The notes under the pieces were generated by a model, which was not told the origin of the DNA, did no database searches, and was given only the letters and a program-made list of their open reading frames with translations. Below are positions 51,827 to 64,000 of a DNA stretch of 64,000 bases, piece after piece. The first letter of the stretch is position 1. Every line of letters starts with the position of its first letter. Origin of the DNA: Rotaria socialis (Eukaryota > Rotifera > Eurotatoria > Philodinida > Philodinidae); the NCBI GenBank assembly GCA_905331475.1, contig CAJNYU010001441.1:62001-126000 (forward strand), read 5' to 3'. The position numbers and the translations under genes were made by a program.

Positions 51827-52099
51827 ATCTAACATTGATAATCTCCTTCAAAGACATACTATTAAATATATATGTTCATTCTAGTCTGAATAAGTTTTAT
51901 TTTATTACTATTATTATTTATGGGAGCCCATAGACAAAAGATATATGTATCCTGTGCCTTTCTTTTTTTTATGATTCTTATTTAAAAAAAGACATGAATG
52001 TTTCGTTTGTGCAGTTGCTCTGCTATTCGATTGTTTTCTTTTCATCATTATTGTCGTCACGTATTTTTTTCTCTCTCTCTCTCTGTCTTTTTTTTCTAG

Positions 52100-55000
52100 A
52101 TGGAAGAAGCTTTTCGTATTAATCAAAGAAAAAGTCGAAAAGCGAGAAATGATGTAGCTGTAAGTTGTTTTTAGAGGTTTCTTCGATATGTGTTACAGTA
52201 TTATATAGCACAAACTCTCCAATTTTTCAAGGTTCAAGGTACCAATGATTCGAGTATCTTATCAAAAGTATCCATGGCCAAACTTGGATATTTTGATGAT
52301 TTATTTCTCCGAGAATTTGTTGACAAAGACGTGAGACGTTCACCATCAATAAATCGGTTTGTGCTGAAAAACGTGTTGTTGTTTCCGTTTAATTTGCGTA
52401 TTCTTAATTTTTAGAGGTTATTATATTAGAATGAAAGCATTGGAATATGCTTTGAATATGTTTTATTCGACCTATGATCAAACAGCAGTACAGGTAAATC
52501 TTTAAAAAAAATTCCATTAAGAAAATAAAAAATAGATCAGACAAACTTTTTGCGGAAAAGTAATTAAAATCTTTTCTCTACCTTCAAAATGCTGGATGCA
52601 AGATTATAAGGTTTTAGCTCGCTCTAAGAACACCATTATGTGAAAGTAATTTTATAACTATGTAATACGCTTGATGTTGGTTTGCTGAGATTTTCACACT
52701 TTTTTAGAGAGAAAAATATAATTTTTAAGACCTCCTGACGTTCATGGCAAGAGTAAATTAAGTACTCCAGTTAAACTTCGCTTGCAGATTCATCATCTGT
52801 TGATCTTTTTTAAGTAGCTCAAGTGATAATAATGATAGTAAGTTTGTCAAGGATAATAACCAAATCGATACTCGCTCTCTGTGCGTATATTTAACCGACA
52901 AGGACGCTTTGATGAAGGTCGCTAAAATATTTAAAAAAGCACTATCTCTCATGTAGACTGTCGAAACCGAGTTCTGTTGTTTTTATTAAATGCTTTGCAG
53001 GCGTCTCCTACGAAAACAGATGATGAAAGTTCGGCCCCAAAATCAGCTTACATAGTCGATGCACTCGAAATATTCTGAAAAGAATGCTTTTTTTGTAGGA
53101 ACATGCAATTGTTAAATAAACTCAAATTTTCTAGGAAATAAGCGTTCTCTATACTTCTCTAAATCAAGATTATTCTATAATTCATCGGTTATATGTAAAA
53201 GCAAAATGCCACTTTAGTTAATTACAACTCAGTCAAATATTCAGTAAAGCGATCATGATTGAATTCTATAGACTTTTGTCATTCACATTAAGACATTCAA
53301 GTAGAATCAAAACATATGAGCCGAAACCGGATGTAGCAATTTAGTTAGTGCCTCTATTATTCGACAGAACTGTGTTTTGAACTTTATGATTTATCGATTA
53401 CGCAGTTACTCAACTGAATCATCTGTTTGTCTTCCAAAGTGCAACATGAAGTTTGACGTGGTCCACATTTTTCTCTATAGAACAGACGAGATTTTTAACA
53501 AACTAAGTACTATGAGAATTCTTTGCCGGCAAAGAATGGTTATTGTAGCATGTTTTCTGAGCGAGAAAAGCCTGTTGAATTTTTTTATTGAATTCTGTCA
53601 TCTTAAGTAAATAGAAGAACATGCTCTTTGTCAACAGACATTGCCTGCATTGCATAGTATTCTTATTAAAAAGTTCATATAACTGCAACTGTCTAATATT
53701 AGAATTTATAAGCGAATGGAATTTTCTCGATCTATGACAAGCATTACAAACTATTTGTCGGTACTTATATTTTTCGATGTAGATTGTCAATTTAGGTGCT
53801 GGATTTGATGCAACTTGGTTTCGTTTAGATGATGATCGAAAACAACGAACACATTTTATTGATGTAAATATAGTTTATATCAACATATGTACTTTATAAT
53901 CTTCATTTAGATTGATTTTCCTGAAGTTATGCAACGTAAATTAGCATTGATCGAAGTTCGTTCTCGACTTAAAGAACAGTTCGAACCGATGCATACATTT
54001 AGTTCATTAGAAAATTTCGGTAATGCGATCAATTTTCATAAATCACAATTAATTATATGCTTCTGTTTCTTTTTATTAAGCGGTAACCAATGAAAAATAT
54101 TCATTAATCGGTGTTGACATGAGAGATAGTTTAACTCTAAATACACTTCTGCAATCAGTGAAAGTCGATGAAACAAAGCCAACTTTATTAATCAGTGAAG
54201 TTGTTTTAACATATATGGGCCGATCAAGTTGCAATCGTGTTATACAATGGATACTTGATTTTTTTCAAGAATGTGTCTTAACCACTTATGAACAAGTATA
54301 TTTTTGTTTTCTGTAAAAGAACCAATTTGTTTTCTAAAAAATCTTATTGATAGGTTTTACCCGAGGATGGTTTCGGTCAAGTTATGGTTGCACATTTTGC
54401 TAAATTAGGTTCACCATTGAAATGTATCCATCAATATCCAACTAGTGAATCTCAAGTTCAACGCTATACGCATTTAGTAACATGAATACTCCAAATGAAG
54501 AGTTCTATCTAAATTTCTAATTTTGTTTTTAGGGTTTTGATTTTTCAGTTTGTGTAAATATGCATAATTTCTATCGAAATTATTTATCGACTGATGAACA
54601 TAATCGCATTGATGTACTAGAACCATTTGATGAAATTGAAGAATGGCAATCGAAATGTGCGCATTATATTCTTTTGTTTGGTTTACGAACAACAGCGAAT
54701 GTATCGAAGCAATGGTTTGAACAAATGGATAACGATTTTAGGTCAATTATCTATTTAAAAAAAGACACTTTGACGCCGAGTAATAATCAAATAAACGATG
54801 AGCAAGTTAAAGTTGATGTTCAATTCGACATTTATCCTACAACTATGACTTATGCACAACGTTTTGGACATCAATCAATATTAATTCACGAGAAATTTGT
54901 TTGGACGATGGGAGGCTTTGGAACTGTCGATGGTAGACATCGAAGGTTGAAAACGATTGAAGTATTAAATATTGATAATGGAGATATTCAAAGATTAGAT

Positions 55001-57643
55001 AATCATTCACTCGGTAAGAACGAAAAACAAATTTGCTAATCTTTTCTACTAGATCCAGTTTTTTTATAAATTCATAATCCTAGATTAATAGTCTTTGCTA
55101 AGTCATCGTCTACTTGAATATAACCATAATTTTAAACTTATCTTAACTCCGTAAGGATGGGATATGAGGACATTTTCGCAACAATACTGTCTAGACGCAT
55201 ATAAGAGTAGTATGATTATCATTAGAATACGAATGAACATCAGTCTTCTATTCAGTTAAATATATACTATTAATTAGAGTAGTCATTTTTTTTAGATCTT
55301 TGAGAGAGTAATTAGAAAAAGTATTACGAGACTGAATTCTTGCAAGTAGCACAATGAATCTGTAGAATATCCTTAGAAAACATGCGAGTTGGTATTAGTG
55401 AGATTAAAAAGAACTTGAAACATGTTAGTACCCAGGACCCTTCATTTGCGAAGAAAATATAGTTGTTTATGTAATGATTAAGGGGAAAAGACTTTTTCAA
55501 ATGATAATTAGTTAGGTTTTCTATGTATAAAATACTTAAAGACAAAATAATTGAGCGAGTTAAGAAGGAACGGCTATTCAATTTTATTCATAGTTCGTGC
55601 CGACGTGACGAATGCATGACATCGTCTAATACTATGAACACCACGTAAAATCAACTTGCGGAATATTCAGTAATTACTGACAAAATATTCAATAGAACAG
55701 GAAGATATATATTTCGATATGATATTTTAATTAGCATTAAAAAATCAATGATAATTTGTGAAATAAAATTTTCATTAGATTATCATCAGATGAATTATAT
55801 CTTAGGTACAAAGTACGAATGGTTTCAAGGTATTATCAGGACGTATATCGTATCGATATTTTCAAATCAGCTGCAACTATCAACGAGCTATAAGTTGGGT
55901 GCAATCAGATGTTACAGAGTTTCATTTCTTTCTCTATTCTTTGTAGATAGTTTCAAAATTAGATTGAATAGGCGTAAAATAGAGACTAAAATTTCTCTGT
56001 TCAAAATTTAGAAAAAATAATTTCCCTATCCAAAGATGAGCACAAATATGCCATATTGTAGAGAATTCAATGCGACAGCTTTCAGAATTTTTAAAATGGA
56101 TAACTAGATCTCAAAAATAAATTTAACAGTTGGCAACGTTGTAAACTTAAATTTAATTTTGAAATCAGATTCGTAATTAGCTCAGAAACCTAAGTCAAAT
56201 CAATTATCTTTAAGCACTGCTCGGTAGGATGACCATGCTCAGTTTTAAAATTCTTACTGATGTTGATATTTCTACAAATAAAAAAAATTCTTCTGACACA
56301 ATTAACTATTTGTTTTTGATAAACATTAGACCTGAAATTCACCGTCGCACTTATTGCCCAGCACAGTACATCGTCGACTTTGCACGAAGATGTCATCGTA
56401 ACCTAAAATATACTTTCATCAGTAAAAAAATAGCTATTCTCGATTATGTTTCTTCGCTTAGATATCTGTTATCTGTCATAGATTATTTTTCTTAGAAACC
56501 AGAAATTACAGATCAAATGAAAGTTTGATATTTGCCATACGCTCTCTTCAAATCGTTAAACTAAATTAATTGGGTACGTTTTTCAATTCTAGGCGAATAT
56601 GTTTTTCATACATGTCATACATCAGATAATTTTATATTACTATTTTTTGGTCGTAAAAGTCCCGGGATATTAAATTCCTGTGCTTCAATAGATATAAATA
56701 GTAAGTTATATTATGCCAAAGAAAGCAGTGAACTAGATTCTTTTGTTTTTACTTAATTAACTAGCTCTTCAAGTTTCAAATTTCAATGAAGACGAGAAAA
56801 TTCTTCGCCGATGGCGGCACTGTTCCTGTTTTGTAAAAGAAAATAATAGAATAATAATATTCGGTGGTTGTATTAGTGTGTCGAAATCGACGAATGATAC
56901 GCTTTGTTTAAAAACAAACGGTGAACTTACTTCTACTCAAGTGATTCATTTCTTTCTTTTATTTTCTTTATTGTCTGTTGTTTAGTTTTCAGAAATAAAA
57001 CCATCAAATCGAAACTCAGCTCGTTTAAATGCCTATAAGCATTTTGCTGTTCTTTCTTGTGGCTTATTAGAGAACAATGAGCCGACTAATGAAATTTGGC
57101 TTTTAGACACAACTAAACATGTGATGAATTGGACATTATTTCAAACAAATGGAACAGTCATACCAAGGTTAAATAAATCAGTCATTTTACGCGCTTTGAC
57201 TACTTTTTTTCTTCCTTTCCAGATATTCACATAGTGCAGACGTTGTTGACGATACGCTTTGGTTGTTAGGTGGAATGAATGCTGATGAACGCAGACCACC
57301 AGGTTTATGTAAAATAAATTTAATCACTGGTGACGCTGTTGAGTATATAATACCAGTAATAGGAAAAAACAATAATTTCATTACTTATACTAAACTCGAG
57401 GTTTGTTTTTTTAATTTATTTAAGACAATGTGTGGCGATCAACCAATTATACTTTATAATCATCAAACAGTGCTGCTAAATAAAACAACGTTTCTTATAT
57501 TAGGAGGCGGCGGAAATTGTTTTTCTTTTGGTATGATTTGAGAATACGCATTTATAGCGAATGTAATTTTTGTCATTATTTATTCTGTAGGTGCTCATAT
57601 CAATCAGCCGATGACTCTTAAATTTGATCATTTAGTGAACTGA
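52100..57643 (+). CDS. LCMT2: tRNA wybutosine-synthesizing protein 4 (LCMT2/TYW4)
   Basis: SAM-dependent carboxyl methyltransferase/methoxycarbonylase acting last in wybutosine formation at G37 of tRNA-Phe. Start at 52100 ('MEEAFRINQRKSRKARNDVA'). Methyltransferase half: 'VQGTNDSSILSKVSMAKLGY', 'RGYYIRMKALEYALNMFY', SAM motif I 'IVNLGAGFDATWFRLDDD', 'IDFPEVMQRKL', 'SLIGVDMRDS', 'LLISEVVLTYMG', 'MVAHFAKLGSPL'. Kelch-like beta-propeller half: 'RFGHQSILIHEKFVWTMGGF', 'RIIIFGGCISVSKSTNDT', 'ARLNAYKHFAVLSCG', 'YSHSADVVDDTLWLLGGMN', 'TTFLILGGGGNCFSFG'. Fusion of the two halves is diagnostic of TYW4 against LCMT1. At least 13 exons; long introns about 52496-53789 and 55014-56594. A 24-base GT..AG in-frame block occurs near 57400. 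Confidence 0.92.
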
Positions 57644-59911
57644 ATTCTATGTTGACTCTAGAAATATTTATGATGTTGTTTTTTTTCTTCCATCGAGAAA
57701 ATAAAAAAAATCATGAGATTATTTTTCTGTTTATCTGGCAGAGAGATTAAGACGAATTTTTGTATTTCATTAGAGATGTAACACTTGTAGATTCCAGTTG
57801 GAGTTTAGAAAATTATTTTTCTTTTTCTTTTTTGTCAGAATAGATAATAACATCAGAAGTGCAACATTCTCTTTTCCGTGAATATTACTTTTAAGCAGTA
57901 TAACTTTCCGTATGAAACTAGTTTATTAAAACTAAATGCAAGTAAAAAATTACATTTAGTAACCATCGAGAATATAGCTTAGACATTCTGATAAACAAAG
58001 ATGCCAAACACGAGTCGACTATAATCGAAAACGGCTTAAGCTACTATAAATAGATAGTATAAGAGAAATAAAATAATGTTCGTCGCTAGCTAAGGAGATG
58101 CGCATCTGTTTCATGTATTTGCTCAAATTACATTAGCAGTAGTCAAGAGAAGGCTTAAGGTCGTAGAAGTTCAATTACAATTCTTTCGTGACATATTAAT
58201 TGAAGAAGTCTTTTTTATTTTTACTTTGATGGAATATACATATATATAGATATATATGAGTGAATTGCGCTGGCATTGTACGATTTGACGAAAAAAAATA
58301 AAAGTCGACTTAAATAATATTTAAGCAGTGCATTCGATAGAGCTCTATCAGTTCTATATAAACATAGTATTTTCCCAACTGTCGGCTCTCCCTTCAATAA
58401 AAAATTGAGTTTTATAATAATACGCATGTTTTTGGCAATATTTTGATACCATAAAATGCATGATTTTTTTCCGGTTTCTTCATAAAAAAATTCCGTATGA
58501 ATATTTATATATTTGTATTAGATATCAATCGAAAGCTCTTGAAAAGGAGAATCTAATGCGTATGTGTAGATGATTATCTGCACATATACAAGCGTATAAT
58601 CTACGTATGAAGGTGAGGGTACTACCACCCTAATTATACTTCCATTATTATGCCACTCACTATCAGAACTCTGGGTTTTTTAAGGTATTCAAAATTTTCA
58701 CTGAATGTAAGAGTAATGTTTCTCCGTTTGAGGGGAGTCGATTGAAGTGAAATTAAATTATATTTTCTCTAAATATCTATCATTTTAATCTGTTGGAACA
58801 TTTTTTGAGTAAAATACTGTTTTCTCATGAACGATACATGACTAAGAGCTGACATTTTTACCAAATATCTACCATATAGTTAGCTAAACAAGGTACAAAA
58901 ATCGTGGCTCAATCTCTTATAGTTATCAAGAAATCAAAGAAACAGAATTCAAAATCTGTCGGGACATTTAGTAGAAAAATAGTACACCCCTCCTCTTATT
59001 TTTAGTTTTTTATTTGATCCAGAAGGCCCCTAGAAACAATTTCTTAATCAAAAGATTTCTCACACTTTAGTTTACCAATCGAGTTTGCTTTGAAACTGGC
59101 CTTAATAGATTGAATTTAATCTGTCGGGGCATAAAATGCTCAAAGTGCATGTTTAGGCGGTTTTTGCAAGATTTGATAGGTTAATCAAAACCAAAGTTGT
59201 GATCAAATTATATGATAAGAAAGAGAAAAGTCTTCGCAACAAAACTGTTTTAAAAAATTATTTTCATTCAATCAAAATTGTCGAACAGAAAAGTGATTTT
59301 CGTCGATTGATGGCACGAAAAAGCACTGATTTTTGCGTTTTCTTCTTAAGAACTTTGCAGCAATGTTAGCCAAAGACTTGATATTTTTACGGTAAGTAGG
59401 GAGTATTTGAAAAAATAAATTATTAAAATCGGTAGAGTAGAACTCGAGTTATAAGCATTTTTGTGTTGGAAATGCTATCGTACAATGGCAGCGCAATTCG
59501 CTCATATATGTATAGGCATTTTTTATTTATGTCATTGTTTTATTTATCGACATAGATTTGACAAATTTATTTTTTCGATGGATAAATTTCAGTGTTCTTC
59601 AAAACAAAACGCCGAGCATTAATTTTCACATGTCAATTCATGGAATATAATATTTGTAGTGTGCAACATACGACTATTGTTTCAGTTGGCAGCTAATTTT
59701 ATGAGAAAGGGCGTAGGAAAATATTTTTATCTTTTATGATGGAAGTGTAGCGCAAATCTACTTGACGCGTATCATAGAAAAGAAAAAGAAGAATTACCTC
59801 TCGTTTCCTTTTTCTATTATCACAGGCAAAAGAAAATCTTTCTATACTTTATAATCATTGAAACGAAGGTCAACGAGATTAATATCTTTACATAGATAAA
59901 GATTTAATACA
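57644..59911. other. Intergenic
   Basis: 2.27 kb with no recognised gene. A (TA)n-like stretch at about 58229-58252, and the phrase 'tctgtcgggrcat' twice (near 58956 and 59130), hint at old repeat debris. The right end should carry the nuclear-receptor promoter. Confidence 0.5.
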
Positions 59912-61075
59912 ATGGCGCTTACTAAACGCTCGTGGATTTTACCGTTAGTCTGTCAAGTATGTGGTGATAGAGCACGTGGCATGAATTTCGAAGTCATGAC
60001 ATGTATGTCTTGCAAAGCTTTTTTTCGGCGGCATGCATTAAATTCGGCAGTAAGTTTTTAAAATAAAATTGAATAAATATGACGTTTTCTTGGATTAGGA
60101 TCATCTAAAATGTCAACGTAATAATCATTGTGAAATTACTCGATTAACACGTGGTAGTTGTTCGGCTTGTCGTCTAAGAAAATGTTTTACACTTGGTATG
60201 AATCCAAAATTAATACGCTGCCAATTGAAAAATGAGAGTAAACCTTTAAAAAGCCAACGATTATCAAAGGTTTTCGTAGATATTTTGTTCTGTTCATTAG
60301 ATATTTTTAATATTTCTAGCCAACACCACGTAATCTTCTTGAGCACGATATTTCCACTTTAACAAATGATGAATGGGATCTTTTATCAAATATTATTCAT
60401 GCGTATGATAGAGAAAATTCAATTGAAAAAACCAAGCATATGCTAGAACAGCAATCATCTTTGCCGCCCAAGCTTCGAACGAAATCCACAATAATATTAG
60501 ATATAGTTGGATCTTATTATTCTACAATTCAATCGTTCCTTTCAAATGTACCCTATTATAGTGATTTATCATTTGATGCTCGTCGAGCTCTGATAAAACA
60601 TAATTCTGAGACTGTAGGATCATTTCATTCAGTATTTATTGTTCGTGAGTCGAATGCATTGAATCACGAAAGTTATATAGTCGGTTGTTCGAATATTTAC
60701 GGTACTGAAAATTTTGATATACTAAGAAAGTTTATGTCAATATTAGATAAAAATGGAACACTAGTTAAAGCAATGCTCTTAATTATTTCTTTTGCTGGAA
60801 ATTGTTCAAAAGTTGTATTAGACCATTCTGAATCTATGGGCATCATGTCAAATACTATATCGTCAGTTCGCATACAAAATATATTAATAACGATGTTCTG
60901 GAAATATTTAATCTATCAATACGGGTTTTTAGGAGCTGTTAAATGCTTTGACTCTTTTATCAGATATGTTCTAAATATAATTCTATGGACTGAAACAAAT
61001 GATAGTGTTCAACATTCGGACATGCTCGACACAATCATTGAAAATACAACACGATTATTAATCGTGGAGGATTGA
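59912..61075 (+). CDS. Nuclear receptor (divergent LBD)
   Basis: Ligand-regulated or orphan transcription factor. Exon 1 (59912-60050) and exon 2 (60099-60269) form the DNA-binding domain: first zinc finger 'CQVCGDRARGMNFEVMTCMSC', P-box region 'CMSCKAFFRRHAL', second finger 'CQRNNHCEITRLTRGSCSAC' and 'CRLRKCFTLGMNP'. All eight zinc-binding Cys are present. Exon 3 (60320-61075) encodes the ligand-binding region, with helical segments such as 'SDLSFDARRALIKHNSETVG' and 'NILITMFWKYLIYQYGFLG', only weakly like canonical LBDs; I see no clear AF-2 motif. The CxSCKAFFRR form is common in lineage-expanded receptors of nematodes and rotifers. The subfamily is not resolved. Confidence 0.9.
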
Positions 61076-64000
61076 ATAATCTCAAGAAATTTTAACGAAT
61101 CTTAGTTTGTTGTCTAGTAATTTGTAAGCTTATGAAACTGAAAGAAAATATGTTAAATATTATTTGCTCTAACTGTAAATTCGTCTTTTTTTTCTTTTGG
61201 TTTCTTATATATGTTTCTACTTTTGTTAGTACGCGTGCATGTTGACCCAATGGGAAAAGTTCAGCAAGTGTTTAGAATCCATCCATCACAAATTCGTGAT
61301 AAATTTAAGAACATATTGTTTTTTATTTGAAAGCAATTTTTAGTTTTGAAAAAATAAAACGATTTAAATTTTTCTATAGAAACGAACTTTTCTATTATAA
61401 TGTTTTAATTAGTAAGCAATGTAAATTCTGCAAAGGGTTTCCCTCTAACAAAGATTAACACATGTGTCATGTAGGAATATATAACCCTGGGGATATATAT
61501 GAGAAATTAAAACTCTATTCATATTAGAATGTTTTCTATAGAAGTAATTACAGCTCATGAAAGTAAAGTAAAACTCTGATGCATTCCGTTTTTATATTTA
61601 ATCCTGGGGATATGAATCAGCAGTACTAATGAATTGTCCTGTTAAATAAAAGCAGAAGAAGAAGAAGAAGAAATAATATTCTCTTTATTTTATATTCAGC
61701 ATGAATTGAATAATAGATTATATCTCATCATCAAAATGTCGTTTGATAAATACGACTAAAAGATAGTTTGATTTCACTAAACGTTTAACTGCATAAGCAA
61801 AGAATTTTCTGATTCATCGTCGTATTTTGTTTTGATTCAATGTTTCTCAAAGGATTTTATTTTAAATCAAAATCTTAGAAAAATACTTACGAGACAAATA
61901 CTGAGTGAGTTTGTAACTTATCTCATTAATTTTCCATCTTATGGCAATTTTATCATTGACTGCAGAAACCTTTTCTGATGATCTATAACTCACAAACTTT
62001 GTGTCTAGTACTTCCGTTTTTTCTCATGATCTAGGGTTTGATGACAAAGAATCTAGGATTATTTTGATATAAAAACGTACCACTAGGAACTTCCGTATCG
62101 TGTGAACAGTTTTTATTACTGCCTGGATTTCGCATGATCGATAAAAAAAAAGAGAACTCAAGAAAGAAAAACTCGTTTGTAGAAGAAACATAACTAGGTG
62201 ACATGAATAAATTGTCGTTCAAAAGGCAGTGGAAATATTTGGATACCTACTTGTAGACAATACAAGTAAATAAATAACACGACATCTATTGCTTTCATAA
62301 CATTTAAAATTCTGCCATCCAAATATGATATGTTCAGTCATATCTAGTCATTACCGATGATACTGTTATTGAAGGCGGATGTGAATTGAAATAAAGCAAA
62401 CAACTACGAAATGATCTACGGAATAGTTTGTAGCTTAATTAGATTATTTCATGTTCATTCATCCACAATACTAAAACAACGATTTCCAGGGTGTGCGCGT
62501 TCCTTGCTCTGGTGTAGAAAAGATTCACATCTTCAAGATCATACACAAACCTACAATCTAGATTCAAGTAACGTCGCATCACTATCTGTCTCTTAGTGTG
62601 GCACATGGCAAAGCACATATACGTCAATCAAATTAGAGCTTCATTGACTCTTGAATGAATATCATATTTTATTTTCTTATCAGATTATGAGTAGTCGCTA
62701 TAAATTGAAAAACAAAAATTCATCAGGAGCCTCAGAAAATGACTGCGTACGTTAAGTACTGACTTTCCACCAAGCGTCACTAAATTCTGCATGATTCATA
62801 ATCGTTTCGAAAGTTTTGGACCGGGACTATTTTGCACGAGACAGCGTGAAATTCGACGGCACAACAGTGGATCAAACGACTTGTGTGCTTTCTGTCGCTG
62901 GGTAGTGAAGTCTTCTTTAAGCGGTTTCTTTACGGTCAATATAATTACTGACCTGCAAGAAACGATGGGATTGAAAGATTTGTAGTTTGTTTTGGTGATC
63001 GTTGCCAGCTTCTCTCGATTATTTTTACTAACAGAGTCGTTGCTAAATATCATGATGATCAATTTTACTGCGGTAGCTTTCAAATAATCGAATGGGACAA
63101 TTCTGACCATAGAAAGTTGGCATATGAGCTACTCATACTGAGCTCAGCTCAGGGTGTCGGTGTGAATGATACAAAAAGATACTCACACCCACACCCACCC
63201 GCCCGACGGTTATATAGCAGTTTTTTAAGCATACTTCTCGTGTATCTATTTCAGTCTATCATGCAGCATCTATCGCGTATGCTTTAATATTTTGCGAAAA
63301 AGTCTATAACTTTTACTTCAGAGAATGATTATGCGATTGAAAATATTCAACAGTTGACATATTTTTTCACATTGATAGAGTTTTTCTGAAGAATCTGTAT
63401 ATACGTTTGCATCCCTCTTCCAAAACATTAACGTTCCCTAGGCAAACTTGTTTTTCTTGTTATTGGCTCGTGCAGACCTCAAGACTTGCCCATACTGCAT
63501 GATATGCTTGTTCGAGAATCTCAAGAAAGCCAAGAGGATGAGAGAAAAACATTTATTAGGATCCTGATAAAAAAAAACACCAGATATATCCTTGAAGGTT
63601 AAACTTACTTTGATGATACAAACATTCAATCTAGAGAATGATTGAAGCTCGAAACTACCCTTTTCCTCATAGAATATTTTTTCCTATGAGTATGAACTGC
63701 ACAGATCTCAGGATTTGTTCATCACGTATAACTTTCTTGTTTCAAAAGTTCAAGAAACTGATGTGCATGAGAAACACGGTCCGACTAGGGCTAGTTGTTA
63801 GTGATGAAACAATAAAAATATCGGATAGGTCAATTTTTTACAGATGAAAATTTTTGATGAAAACGTTAAGACTTTTGCTAAGCCAAAAGCTTTAATCTGC
63901 CAAACTTTTGAAAACACCATTCGATACATTTTGATGTGCTCTTTCAAATGAGACTACTTTCAATGGGTACGATCTCACTGACCTGCCTAAGTTACCCAAC
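61076..64000. other. Intergenic to window end
   Basis: 2.9 kb without a gene I recognise. It holds a short (GAA)n run near 61650 and a C-rich telomere-like patch near 63181. Open frames at 62791-63110 on both strands have ordinary length for AT-rich DNA and no motifs. Two loosely similar stretches near 63465-63550 and 63695-63775 may be an old duplication. Confidence 0.5.
63181..63205. repeat. Short telomere-like C-rich patch
   Basis: Reads ACTCACACCCACACCCACCC on the plus strand, that is GGGTGTGGGTGTGAG on the minus strand, about four degenerate units of the TGTGGG hexamer. It sits in a gene-free region. Confidence 0.6.

Noticed and set aside
52500..53790. A nested gene in the 1.3-kb TYW4 intron
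   Set aside because: Three short open frames there lack motifs and splice partners; I see only AT-rich intron sequence.
62796..63110. 104-codon minus-strand frame overlapping a plus-strand frame
   Set aside because: No domain, no splice context, and both strands open, which argues for chance.
63465..63775. Possible ~90-base direct repeat (near 63465 and 63695)
   Set aside because: Only loose similarity (phrases such as 'gcacaga/gcagacc tctcaggat/ctcaagact'); too diverged to claim without alignment.

Overview
This looks like nuclear DNA of a small animal with a compact, AT-rich genome. Nearly every gene is split by short introns of about 50-70 bases with plain GT..AG ends. The gene set is metazoan: axonemal dynein, SETDB1, RSBN1, a Shaw-type K+ channel, a SHP-type phosphatase, RBM45 and a nuclear receptor. 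Degenerate TGTGGG-like runs recall the telomere repeat reported for bdelloid rotifers, and together with the compact AT-rich layout they make a bdelloid rotifer my best guess. That is inference. Splice joins below were read by eye from GT/AG sites and frame continuity.

Layout. 1-6179 (-): 5' part of an axonemal outer-arm beta-class dynein heavy chain (DNAH9/11/17 group); one 808-base intron holds a foldback insertion. 8359-13642 (-): SETDB1-type H3K9 methyltransferase with Tudor, MBD-like, pre-SET and bifurcated SET regions. 14118-18021 (-): RSBN1 (KDM9-like JmjC) gene. 18944-21131 (+): single-pass receptor with a mannose-6-phosphate-receptor-homology-like ectodomain and a kinase domain whose HRD aspartate is Asn. 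21819-23073 (-): alpha/beta-hydrolase pseudogene with a nonsense codon, two 1-base frameshifts and a 473-bp inverted-repeat element. 23223-25242 (+): a membrane protein with a chromodomain-like tail, then a type II membrane glycosyltransferase-like protein. 25.2-28 kb: gene debris and repeats. 28056-29567 (-): unknown gene, possibly F-box-like. 30289-31066 (+): two-RRM protein. 32547-36273 (+): ankyrin-IQ protein. 36661-38854 (+): disordered Lys-rich protein with an intron-containing histone H3 gene nested antisense in its intron. 39368-41037 (+): Shaw/Kv3 channel. 41186-41422 (-): small probably N-myristoylated protein. 42145-44277 (+): SHP/corkscrew-type SH2-SH2-PTP phosphatase. 46291-46751 (+): small unknown protein. 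47456-51826 (+): RBM45, whose 1.8-kb intron holds a 277-bp hAT-type MITE with a perfect 8-bp target duplication and a second inverted-repeat element. 52100-57643 (+): TYW4/LCMT2. 59912-61075 (+): nuclear receptor. From 61.1 kb to the end I recognise no gene.

The genes are not an operon or pathway. SETDB1 and RSBN1 (histone lysine methylation and demethylation) and a divergent H3 share the window, but I infer no linkage from that. The points most worth following are the MRH-like receptor pseudokinase, the nested intron-bearing divergent H3, the membrane chromodomain-like protein, the multiply broken hydrolase with its telomere-like cargo element, and the clean hAT MITE.
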